6,252 nt of DNA from Thermoleophilia bacterium (lineage in GTDB: Bacteria > Actinomycetota > Thermoleophilia > Gaiellales > SKUG01), in contig JAOPYW010000049.1 in the NCBI GenBank assembly GCA_025964405.1, forward strand, positions 1 through 6,252, in the 5' to 3' direction. The first letter of the stretch is position 1. Every line of letters begins with the position of its first letter. The notes beneath the pieces are model-generated. The model did not search any database. It was given only the letters and a program-made list of their open reading frames with translations, and was not told the origin of the DNA. Both the position numbers and the translations under genes were made by a program. Below, piece after piece: positions 1 through 5,615 of the stretch.

Positions 1-990
1 GTTGAAGCCCAGCAGGTTCGCGACGAGCGAACCGCGCCCGAGCCCGAGGTCGTCGATCAGCGCCGCGAAGGCGAGCCCGTGCATGAGGCCGAAGCCTCCG
101 GCGATCCACGATTCACCGCCCGGCACGAGCGGCCTGATCGCATGCACGCCCGATACCAGAATCGATAGGGCGATCATGCTCTCGACGAAACGGGTCGGCA
201 CTTCAACCAGACCGAACGAAGCGAGCGCCAAGGTGATCGAATGGCCGATCGCGAAGGCCGTCACGACGTGCACGACGCGCCACCAACTGCGCTTCGTATC
301 AGCACTTCGAACCCACCGCGCGCGACTCGCGATCAGCGGCGCGGGGAGCAGGAGCATGAGCAGGAACATGAGGTGATCCGCGCCGCCTGAGATGTGGTCG
401 ATGCCGAGCCGCACCGACGACCCGAAGCCCGTGCTGGCGGACGCGCCGCCTGCTGGCACCCGAAGCGACTTCTGGCTCCACGAGAGCCCACCCAACGACG
501 TGTAGGCCGTCGCGCCAGCCGTGCGCTCCGAGACGAAGATGCGATGCGACACCAGTTCCTCGACGATCGCGTCGTAGTGGAGCGTGAAGTCAGTCACGAC
601 GCCCGTCGCCGGCGCCATCGTCAGCGTGTACACGAGGTGGTCGACGTCGTCGATGTCCGCCACCGTGCCGCCCGCGACCACGACGGCCCAGTCGCCACCG
701 TTCGCGCTCCTGGCTGACACGTGGTCGCTGACGTAGGTGCGCAGTCGCTCCAGCTCGGCGCGCTGCAGCACCGACGCCGCATCGAGGTCGTGGCCGACGG
801 CGATCGCCAGCCGATCGATGGGGAGCTGTATCTCGCCCGTGACCTCGTCATCGGCGACGGTCAGGAGCACAGCTGTCGTGCTGAGCGGGTGCGCGTCCGC
901 CGAACCGACGCGCCCCACCGCGAGCAACGCGCCCAACGAGATGAGGAGGCATGCAAGTGTGACGAGGCGGATGATGTGCACGTGACGCAT
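1..990 (-). CDS. HupE/UreJ-family membrane protein, partial (C-terminus beyond window)
   Basis: The minus-strand frame is open from an ATG at 990 to the window edge, giving 330 residues without a stop. Residues 1-33 are a Sec signal peptide (basic start, Leu/Ala/Val core, ADA cleavage site), so the mature chain would begin HPLSTTAVLL. Residues 34 to about 185 look like an extracytoplasmic domain. The rest is a multi-pass membrane region with HupE/UreJ_2 hallmarks: LGIDHISGGADHLMFLL at 195-211, VVTAFAIGHSITLAL at 242-256 and GGFGLMHGLAFA at 298-309, with His199, His206, His250 and His304 at the conserved sites. The final visible residues, NLLGFN, match where the family usually continues with another helix. 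The family is linked to hydrogenase or urease accessory roles and nickel or other metal handling; the substrate here is unknown. An AGGA site at 998-1001 lies 7 bases before the ATG. An in-frame ATG at 1014 would put eight polar residues ahead of the signal peptide, so 990 is preferred. No hydrogenase or urease gene is visible nearby. Confidence 0.88.
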   Translation of the reverse strand, partial: MRHVHIIRLVTLACLLISLGALLAVGRVGSADAHPLSTTAVLLTVADDEVTGEIQLPIDRLAIAVGHDLDAASVLQRAELERLRTYVSDHVSARSANGGDWAVVVAGGTVADIDDVDHLVYTLTMAPATGVVTDFTLHYDAIVEELVSHRIFVSERTAGATAYTSLGGLSWSQKSLRVPAGGASASTGFGSSVRLGIDHISGGADHLMFLLMLLLPAPLIASRARWVRSADTKRSWWRVVHVVTAFAIGHSITLALASFGLVEVPTRFVESMIALSILVSGVHAIRPLVPGGESWIAGGFGLMHGLAFAALIDDLGLGRGSLVANLLGFN

Positions 991-997
991 GGCCCTA

Positions 998-1001
998 TCC
1001 T
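998..1001 (-). promoter_or_regulatory. Ribosome binding site deciding the HupE-family start
   Basis: On the minus strand this reads AGGA, 7 bases before the ATG at 990. It supports 990 over the in-frame ATG at 1014, which has only a weaker AGG about 8 bases upstream. Confidence 0.5.
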
Positions 1002-1057
1002 GCGACTCGCCCATAAGTTCAACCTGTGAACGGAGTAGGGCGTGCGTCGCCCGCGCG

Positions 1058-1072
1058 GCGGCCCAGGGCCGC
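1058..1072 (-). terminator. GC-rich hairpin downstream of the large surface-protein gene
   Basis: GCGGCC and GGCCGC form a perfect 6-bp stem around a 3-base loop (GCGGCCCAGGGCCGC on the plus strand). It lies about 40 bases past the stop codon at 1113-1115 of the large gene. No T-run follows it, so it is not a textbook intrinsic terminator. In high-GC actinobacteria such stems without a U-tail are often proposed to end transcripts. It could instead stabilise the 3' end or sit in the leader of the HupE-family gene. Confidence 0.4.
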
Positions 1073-1082
1073 TCTGCTGCAC

Positions 1083-1096
1083 CACTGCGTGCAGTG
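1083..1096 (-). terminator. Second inverted repeat next to the 1058-1072 hairpin
   Basis: CACTGC and GCAGTG are perfect inverted arms separated by 2 bases. In RNA this folds as a 5-bp stem with a 4-base loop. It starts only 16 bases past the stop codon of the large gene. With the neighbouring GC hairpin it forms a tandem stem-loop region, which suggests transcript termination or 3'-end processing. The short arms could also arise by chance. Confidence 0.3.
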
Positions 1097-1112
1097 ACTG
1101 CCGACCAGGCGC

Positions 1113-4100
1113 CTACTTCTTCTTGGTGACGACGACCGCTCGAGTGATGGTCTTCGAACCACCAGCTGTCGTGATCTTGATGGTCTGCGCCACCTTCACG
1201 GTCTTCGCCTTGGCCAATGCCTTCTTCGCCGCGAGCGTGAGCTTGGTGGTCGTCACCACGGGACCAGCAGCAGTCCGCTTGACGACACTGGATCCGATCA
1301 CGACCGGAGTGGTTCGCTTGCTGCCCTTGGGGAGCAGGCCGAGCCGCTTGGCGACGCTCGCCGGGATCGTCAACGTTGTCGTGATCGTTCCGGCCTGGTT
1401 CAGCTGGACCGTTGTCGCCAGGCCGGACTTCAGCACCGATGCGATGGTCGTCGACTTCGGCACCGCAGACACGACCGACACGAGCTTGATCACCGGAACT
1501 ACCGGAGGGGCGACTACGGGCGGAGCGCTGACGTCGTAGCGGACGGCCGTCGATACCGATCCCGCGTTCGCTGCATCGGAGTCGTAGGTGGCGATGACCG
1601 TGTGCGCACCGACGGTGAGTGTCGCGGTGAACAGCGTGGCACCACCCTGAACGCCTACGGGGATCGTGGCCAGCACCGTGGCGCCGTCGCGGAACGTGAT
1701 CGTGCCACCCGGAATGGCGTTAGTTGCCAACGCGGTCGCCGTGAATGCCACGGTGGAGCCGAGCACCTGGCCCGGTGAAGACGCGATCAGTAGCGTCGTC
1801 GTCGGTCGCTTGAGGACGGTGTGCGTCACCACGGAGGACGAGCCGGTCGCATTGGCCGACGCAGCGACGGACGCGGTGATCGTGTGCACGCCCACTCCCA
1901 GCGACGGTGCGAGCGAGACGGTGCCGCTGGTCGTTCCACTGGGGATGGTGCTGGTACCGAGCACGGTGGCCCCTTCGGAGAGGGTGACGACGTTCGCCTG
2001 TGAGGCGTCGAGGCCTGTCACGACCGCACTGAAGGTAGTCGCGGAGCCGAGCACCGACGTCGTGGCTGCCGGCGTCAACGCCACCGCTGTCGTTGTCGGG
2101 AGCACCACGTACGTGAAGGGCGACGACGCGGCGTCAAGATATGCAGCGACGTTCGACACGAATGACACCGAGAGCGTGTGTGACCCGGCCCCGAGCGTGG
2201 TGTCGATCGTGGCGACCCCATTGGTGACCGTTCCCGAGCCGACATCCACGCCGCCCTCGAGCAGCGTCACTGCACCAGACACGGCACCGTCGGGCTGCGT
2301 GGCCGACACCGTTACGGTGAACGTCGGTGACGTGGGATAGGTGGACGGCGTCAGCGGGGCCGCAACCGGCGTGACCACCGGGATCTGGGCGAGCCGCGTG
2401 AGAGTCACGTCGTTGCTTCCGGATCCATCGGTGTAGCTGACCCTGTATGCGAATCCGCCCACCGTGATGGTGGCCCCCTGTGCCAAGCCGTCGAAGGTGC
2501 CGACGATCGGATCCGCCGAGTAATTGTCGACGATCGTCAATGCGTCACCAACCGCAGGAACGGTGCTCGGCGCGCTGAGATCCAGGGTCGTCCCGGTCAG
2601 GGTCGGGGCAGCGCTGGAGATGATGCGGTCGTAGGAACCGTTGCTGAATCCGAGACGCGGAGCAAACGTCACACCCGTGCCGCCCGTGAAGCTGGACGCG
2701 TACAGCGCGTGGCCGACCGTCGGCACCCCGACCGATGACGGCGCGATGGATCCAGACGTCGCCGTGATCGACCCGACGGAAGTGAGGCTGTTGCTCAGCG
2801 CCAGCGTGCCACCGGTGAGCGCAACGGCTCCCGCCGTGAAATCGCCGAGGAGGTGGGCCGTGCCCCCGGCGACGGTGAGTGACCCCGCGCTGGTGATCAC
2901 ACCAGTGGTGAGGGTGCCGGTTCCCGACTTGATCAGGTTGACCGGTGCGTTCTGGTAGGAGGAGATCGACGCCTGGGCGTAATCATCGAGCCCCAGCTCA
3001 GCGGCTCCGACGAAGCCGATGGCGATCGGATTGCCTGAACCGTCGAAGGCGGAGATCCCCTTCGGCGCCGTCAGCTTGCCGGCCGTACCCACGTCGAACA
3101 CCACCGACGAGGTCTGGTCGACCGAGATGTTCCTGGCGAACGTCTGGTTGCTGGTCGTCTTGAGCGATGCGTGCACGAGCGGATAGCCCTGCGGCACGTC
3201 GATGGTGGTCAGCGCGGTGGTGGCTCCGACATCACCGTTGAAGTCGACGTAACTCGTGGTGCGCACATCGAGGCCGTAGGCGCCGTCGATCTCCTTCAAC
3301 GTGACGCGCGTGTAGCCGACGGGCAGGATCTCTTCCCCATCCGCGTCGAGGCCGGAGGTGACGACCAGGTTGGCGCCGAGCGTCATGGGGCGCCCGACGG
3401 TCACGGAGTTGATCGCATGGATGGCCGTGCCCGTGCCGACGGAAACGGTTCCCGTCAAGAGGCCGTCGCTGATGGTCACCGATCCGACCGGGTCGATCGC
3501 CGTACCCAGCGCGCCGCGCAGCGCCACGCTCACCGGCGAACTCAGCCCGACGCTGCCCGTCGTCTCGATCTCGTGGACCGAGATCGCGCCCGACGTGGAG
3601 AAGTTGACGCTGTTCGTGCCGGCCACGATCCTGTCGCCGATCGATGCTCCGGTGCTCGGTGACGGACCGCCGTCGGACATGTCGGTAGTGCCACCTGCGT
3701 CAGTCGTGAGTGCGCCGGTGACGAACTGGGTCTTGTTGACCTGGAACGACAGCGTGCCGGTGGAGTTGACGGTGAGGTCCTTGGTGAACACGAAGCCGAG
3801 CGACACGTCGCCGGAGCCTGCCGAGATGGTGACGTCACCGTTCGGCGTGAAGCCCGACCGGAGGTTGTCGACCTCGACGTCGCCGTTCGCATGCAGCGCG
3901 TACGCGGTGTCATCATCCCCGTAGACACTGCCGAGGTCGATCGTGTTCGCGTAGACGTCTGCGGTCGAGCGCAACATGCCCGGCACCGTGATGCTGGTCA
4001 GCGGGGCGCCTGCCGTTCCGATCTGCCCGGGGAAGTTGACCGCCGCCTCACCCACGACGGTGAGCGCATGCGCTCCCGTGATGCCGCGGCGATTGAAGTT

Positions 4101-4667
4101 GATCGCGTACTGGTCGGGAACGACGATCGTGAGGTCGCCCGCGAGCACCACGGGTCCGGCGAACGCGGGGTTGAGGGCCGCGATCGACCCCGCCGCCGTG
4201 ATGGCCGTGCTCTCGCCCGAGGCCGTGATGTCGGGGTTGTCATCCCACCCGGTCGACAGCGTGGCGCTTCCGCCCGTGAGAGCGACGGAGGGGATCGTGA
4301 TCTCGGGCGCGTTGAACGTGATTCCCTGGTCGCCGGTCAGCGTGACGGCCCCGCTCACCAGGATGGCTCCATCGCCCATGCCCGAACCGACGTCGTACGT
4401 GGTGTCGAGGGTGATGGGCCATTGCGTGAGATAACCGCTGAGGTCAGATTCCGAGATCACCGCTCCGGGGCCCGTGGGGACGATGTAGGGGAAGAACGAG
4501 CTCGGAGTAGTGACGTTCTGCGTTGCGCCTGACGCCGAGATCGTCAGATCCCACGTGTGGTCGGCCGCGGCTCCGGCGGTCGTGGCGCCCACGAGCGTAA
4601 GCCCGACGACGGCGAGTGCAAGGAGGCACGTGCGGCGGACATGGGCGAGGAGCGAAGGGACGAGCAT
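1113..4667 (-). CDS. Large secreted adhesin-like protein: beta-strand repeats, three Ig-like domains, basic C-terminal domain
   Basis: The 1184-residue protein starts at ATG 4667, with GGAG 5 bases upstream, and ends in TAG at 1113-1115. Residues 1 to about 35 are a Sec signal peptide (Arg-Arg at 11-12, a hydrophobic core, an AGAA cleavage region). Residues 36 to about 760 are rich in Gly, Thr, Ser, Val and Ala and read as short beta-strands typical of a beta-solenoid. They include degenerate filamentous-haemagglutinin-like modules (such as VDFNGDVGATTALTTI near 474-489) and a passenger-type stretch at about 570-650. A segment at 697-758 (PAVGDALTIVDN, then GTFDGLAQGATITVGG) resembles the end of autotransporter-associated repeat regions. 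Three Ig-like domains follow (761-857, 858-953, 954-1047), then a Pro/Val linker and a lysine-rich domain (1061-1184) ending KKK. The only cysteine is in the signal peptide, as expected for an exported beta protein. There is no LPXTG motif, C-terminal helix or outer-membrane barrel, so surface retention is unexplained. The likely role is adhesion or a matrix/surface layer; the exact function is unknown. Confidence 0.85.
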   Translation of the reverse strand: MLVPSLLAHVRRTCLLALAVVGLTLVGATTAGAAADHTWDLTISASGATQNVTTPSSFFPYIVPTGPGAVISESDLSGYLTQWPITLDTTYDVGSGMGDGAILVSGAVTLTGDQGITFNAPEITIPSVALTGGSATLSTGWDDNPDITASGESTAITAAGSIAALNPAFAGPVVLAGDLTIVVPDQYAINFNRRGITGAHALTVVGEAAVNFPGQIGTAGAPLTSITVPGMLRSTADVYANTIDLGSVYGDDDTAYALHANGDVEVDNLRSGFTPNGDVTISAGSGDVSLGFVFTKDLTVNSTGTLSFQVNKTQFVTGALTTDAGGTTDMSDGGPSPSTGASIGDRIVAGTNSVNFSTSGAISVHEIETTGSVGLSSPVSVALRGALGTAIDPVGSVTISDGLLTGTVSVGTGTAIHAINSVTVGRPMTLGANLVVTSGLDADGEEILPVGYTRVTLKEIDGAYGLDVRTTSYVDFNGDVGATTALTTIDVPQGYPLVHASLKTTSNQTFARNISVDQTSSVVFDVGTAGKLTAPKGISAFDGSGNPIAIGFVGAAELGLDDYAQASISSYQNAPVNLIKSGTGTLTTGVITSAGSLTVAGGTAHLLGDFTAGAVALTGGTLALSNSLTSVGSITATSGSIAPSSVGVPTVGHALYASSFTGGTGVTFAPRLGFSNGSYDRIISSAAPTLTGTTLDLSAPSTVPAVGDALTIVDNYSADPIVGTFDGLAQGATITVGGFAYRVSYTDGSGSNDVTLTRLAQIPVVTPVAAPLTPSTYPTSPTFTVTVSATQPDGAVSGAVTLLEGGVDVGSGTVTNGVATIDTTLGAGSHTLSVSFVSNVAAYLDAASSPFTYVVLPTTTAVALTPAATTSVLGSATTFSAVVTGLDASQANVVTLSEGATVLGTSTIPSGTTSGTVSLAPSLGVGVHTITASVAASANATGSSSVVTHTVLKRPTTTLLIASSPGQVLGSTVAFTATALATNAIPGGTITFRDGATVLATIPVGVQGGATLFTATLTVGAHTVIATYDSDAANAGSVSTAVRYDVSAPPVVAPPVVPVIKLVSVVSAVPKSTTIASVLKSGLATTVQLNQAGTITTTLTIPASVAKRLGLLPKGSKRTTPVVIGSSVVKRTAAGPVVTTTKLTLAAKKALAKAKTVKVAQTIKITTAGGSKTITRAVVVTKKK
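1116..1487 (-). other. Basic C-terminal domain of the large surface protein (residues 1061-1184)
   Basis: After the linker APPVVAPPVVPV comes a region of about 120 residues whose pattern is VPKSTTIASVLKSGL, TTLTIPASVAKRLGLL and LTLAAKKALAKAKTVKVAQ, ending in KKK. This resembles a C-terminal module I recognise from secreted proteins of Thermoleophilia and related actinobacteria, in which predicted strands alternate with an 'AxxLgl' helix and 'ak.alkkak.vkv'. Lysine is concentrated here compared with the rest of the protein. It may mediate cell-wall or polymer binding, but that is inference. Confidence 0.55.
1527..2387 (-). repeat. Three tandem Ig-like domains (Big_3_5-like)
   Basis: Residues 761-857, 858-953 and 954-1047 share one plan: an opening strand (TPVAAPLTPS, TTTAVALTPAA, TTTLLIASSPG), then a core with G-(A/N/T)-(V/I)-T-(L/F)-x-(E/D)-G, then AGSHTLSVSF, VGVHTITASV or VGAHTVIATY near the end. 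This is the pattern of bacterial Ig-like domains of the Big_3_5 type, which commonly act as stalks or spacers in surface proteins. The copies are clearly divergent in sequence, so recent duplication is unlikely. Confidence 0.75.
3123..3305 (-). repeat. Degenerate beta-strand repeat module, copy 2 (residues about 455-515)
   Basis: The encoded segment carries IDGAYGLDVRTTSYVDFNG, then VGATTALTTIDV, then KTTSNQTFARNI. It resembles the widespread haemagglutinin-type module with the pattern I-x-G-x-x-x-L-x-V, V-x-F-x-G-x-V-G-x-T-x-A-L-x-x-I, T-T-x-x-Q-T-F. It aligns with a second copy at 3927-4106. Confidence 0.5.
3927..4106 (-). repeat. Degenerate beta-strand repeat module, copy 1 (residues about 188-247)
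   Basis: The encoded segment has AINFNRRGITGAHALTVVG, then VNFPGQIGTAGAPLTSITVP, then ADVYANTIDL. It aligns with the copy at 3123-3305 over G-A-(H/Y)-x-L-x-V, V-(N/D)-F-x-G-x-(I/V)-G and L-T-(S/T)-I-x-V-P. The copies are only loosely similar, so this is an old repeat. Confidence 0.45.
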
Positions 4668-4672
4668 GGGAA

Positions 4673-4676
4673 CTCC
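4673..4676 (-). promoter_or_regulatory. Ribosome binding site of the large surface-protein gene
   Basis: The minus strand reads GGAG, 5 bases before the ATG at 4667. This fits the signal peptide beginning directly at that ATG. Confidence 0.6.
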
Positions 4677-4692
4677 GATGGGAACGGTCGTA

Positions 4693-4707
4693 GCTGACCA
4701 CGTCAGC
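4693..4707. promoter_or_regulatory. Perfect palindrome (operator or 5'-UTR hairpin) upstream of the large surface-protein gene
   Basis: GCTGAC and GTCAGC are perfect 6-base arms around a 3-base centre (plus strand GCTGACCACGTCAGC), 26 bases before the ATG at 4667. If the tentative -10 at 4716-4721 is right, the palindrome covers the first transcribed bases. That is a usual place for a repressor operator, or it would form a hairpin at the 5' end of the mRNA. No specific regulator is recognised. Confidence 0.4.
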
Positions 4708-4715
4708 GCCGCGAG

Positions 4716-4743
4716 AACCTACCACCCGCTGTGATATTTCGAA
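4716..4743 (-). promoter_or_regulatory. Tentative promoter of the large surface-protein gene
   Basis: On the minus strand, TTCGAA (4738-4743) is followed after 16 bases by TAGGTT (4716-4721), which fits the TAnnnT form of a -10 box. The -35 match is weak. The location, about 50 bases before the ATG in the divergent gap, is sensible. It is a candidate only. Confidence 0.25.
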
Positions 4744-4766
4744 CTCCTTGCGAACGAGAAGAGCAT

Positions 4767-4781
4767 GGCCAGCATCTGGCC
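4767..4781. promoter_or_regulatory. Inverted repeat in the leader of the small plus-strand gene
   Basis: GGCCAG and CTGGCC are perfect 6-base arms with a CAT centre, 43 bases upstream of the ATG at 4825. It could be an operator or an mRNA leader hairpin. Its function is not identifiable from sequence. Confidence 0.3.
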
Positions 4782-4824
4782 GGTTCCCTGCAACATGCCT
4801 GCTCATCGCTTCGAGGAACTGACG

Positions 4825-5088
4825 ATGATCGCAACCGCAGCTTCCCCCAGCCAGCTCGTCGCCCACGCGCCTCTTCGTTCCGCGGTGGGCGGGGGGAGCA
4901 CGCTTCCGACGAAGGTCGGCGACTGGATGGTCGAACGGTTCGGCAAGGCCGCGATGCCGATCGCGATCGGGGCCGGAGCGGTCGCCGGTGGCGCGCTGGG
5001 CTTCTTCACCTTGGGTCCGATCGCCGGCATCGCCGGAGCGATCGGTGGTGGATGGCTCGGCGCGCTCTGCGTCGGCCTCCGCCCCTGA
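4825..5088 (+). CDS. Small glycine-zipper membrane protein, function unknown
   Basis: This encodes 87 residues from ATG 4825, chosen because GAGGA at 4813-4817 lies 7 bases upstream. A longer in-frame reading from ATG 4765 would add 20 residues, but that ATG has no good ribosome site and lies beside a hairpin. Residues 1-40 are soluble, with a VGGG run and the amphipathic stretch VGDWMVERFGKAA. Residues 42-84 are two very Gly/Ala-rich hydrophobic segments (AIGAGAVAGGALGFF, then GIAGAIGGGWLGALC) with small residues at regular spacing, the signature of glycine-zipper helical hairpins. Such peptides include membrane-insertion proteins, outer-membrane glycine-zipper proteins and two-peptide bacteriocins. 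No immunity or export gene is adjacent, so a bacteriocin call is not supported. It is divergent from the large adhesin gene and convergent with the DUF1579-like gene, its stop lying 12 bases from that gene's stop. Confidence 0.65.
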   Translation: MIATAASPSQLVAHAPLRSAVGGGSTLPTKVGDWMVERFGKAAMPIAIGAGAVAGGALGFFTLGPIAGIAGAIGGGWLGALCVGLRP

Positions 5089-5104
5089 CCTGCCGGCCGG
5101 TCAG
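5085..5104. terminator. Inverted repeat spanning both stop codons of convergent genes; candidate bidirectional terminator
   Basis: CTGACC (5085-5090) and GGTCAG (5099-5104) are perfect 6-base arms around an 8-base centre, TGCCGGCC. The left arm contains the TGA of the glycine-zipper gene (5086-5088) and the right arm contains the TGA of the DUF1579-like gene (5101-5103, read on the minus strand). The element folds in RNA from either strand, so it could end both transcripts. No T-run is present. Confidence 0.45.
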
Positions 5105-5553
5105 CTCACGCGCTGGTAGATGGCCTCGGTCGCGAGCGCCTCGGTCCCGTCGGGCAGGATGTTGAACCCGCGGATCTCGTGCGCGTCGGCGCTCGGCATC
5201 TCGAACTCCGTTCGCCATCCCCACGGCGCCTCGGGCGGACCGTAGTGACCGAGCACCGCTGCCGCCGTGCCGACCGCGTCGTTGTGCATGACGCCGTGCT
5301 GGTAGTGGAACGAGTCGCTCCAGCCCATCTGCAACCCACCTGCCTCGGTGCGGCCGACGATGGCCAGGCCTTCGTGAAGGGCGCCCTCGTAGCGCCAGTC
5401 GTATCGCAACAGCAACGCTCCGCCACCGAGTTCGCTCGTAATCGACGCACGGCTGGCGCTGTGTGCATCAGGTACATCGCTGGGCCGGAACCACAACGAG
5501 TACTCGCCCTGCCACTCGCCTGCGGCGTGTTCGAACAGATCCTGGGGTTGCAT
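5101..5553 (-). CDS. DUF1579-like protein
   Basis: This encodes 150 residues from ATG 5553, with AGGAG at 5560-5564 ideally placed 6 bases upstream. It has no signal peptide or membrane helix, so it is probably cytoplasmic. The order of motifs fits small actinobacterial DUF1579-family proteins of similar length: an early GEWQGEYSLWF (12-22), then an alternating-strand core SITSELGGGALLLRYDWRYEG, GLAIVGR, MGWSDSFHYQHGVM, then a late WGWRTEFEM and a closing GTEALATEAIYQR. The family is expected to form a beta-barrel or lipocalin-like fold. No catalytic role is established and no ligand can be read from the sequence, although the Trp/His-rich middle could line a pocket. It lies 62 bases downstream of the DUF2243 gene on the same strand and may be co-transcribed with it. 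Confidence 0.75.
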   Translation of the reverse strand: MQPQDLFEHAAGEWQGEYSLWFRPSDVPDAHSASRASITSELGGGALLLRYDWRYEGALHEGLAIVGRTEAGGLQMGWSDSFHYQHGVMHNDAVGTAAAVLGHYGPPEAPWGWRTEFEMPSADAHEIRGFNILPDGTEALATEAIYQRVS

Positions 5554-5559
5554 GTCAGT

Positions 5560-5564
5560 CTCCT
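5560..5564 (-). promoter_or_regulatory. Ribosome binding site of the DUF1579-like gene
   Basis: The minus strand reads AGGAG, 6 bases before the ATG at 5553. It is the strongest ribosome binding site in the window, so this gene can be translated on its own even if it shares a transcript with the upstream DUF2243 gene. Confidence 0.7.
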
Positions 5565-5615
5565 ACCGATCCGGCCCGTCGTGATGCGAGGTTCCTGCCC
5601 AGTACCACCGCGATC

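Noticed and set aside
940..960. Cys14 in the HupE-family signal peptide as a lipoprotein site
   Set aside because: The preceding residues are T-L-A, a poor lipobox. The cysteine sits inside the hydrophobic core, with a better signal peptidase I site at 31-33.
991..1014. Upstream in-frame ATG at 1014 for the HupE-family gene
   Set aside because: It would put MGESQDRA before the signal peptide, weakening it, while the ATG at 990 has a better-spaced AGGA and an immediate basic-hydrophobic signal sequence.
994..1022. TTGAAC-17-GATAGG promoter-like pair on the minus strand before the HupE-family gene
   Set aside because: Transcription would begin about 7 bases past the -10, just inside the start codon, and the -10 match is poor.
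1113..1200. Sortase LPXTG anchor or autotransporter barrel at the end of the large protein
   Set aside because: The C-terminus ends in a Lys-rich soluble-looking segment. No LPXTG, terminal hydrophobic helix or aromatic-ended barrel strand is present.
1042..1539. Plus-strand open frame of 165 codons opposite the C-terminal domain of the large protein
   Set aside because: It is an antisense shadow. It looks hydrophobic only because Lys and Thr codons on the other strand read as Phe, Leu and Val.
1666..2340. Long plus-strand open frame (224 codons) inside the large minus-strand gene
   Set aside because: It is antisense to the Ig-like domains. Its Val/Thr/Ala-rich product mirrors the GC-rich Thr/Val codons of the real gene, and it has no domain pattern or ribosome site.
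3358..4434. Plus-strand open frames of 188 and 152 codons opposite the solenoid region
   Set aside because: Both are antisense to a strongly supported gene, with low-complexity products and no recognisable family.
4670..4756. Direct repeat GAACTCC at 4670-4676 and 4741-4747
   Set aside because: It is only 7 bases. One copy is explained by the ribosome binding site of the large gene, so chance is sufficient.
4444..4866. Minus-strand open frame of 140 codons across the divergent gap
   Set aside because: It overlaps the signal-peptide region of the large gene in another frame and lies antisense to the small glycine-zipper gene. Its Arg/His-rich product looks like a high-GC shadow.
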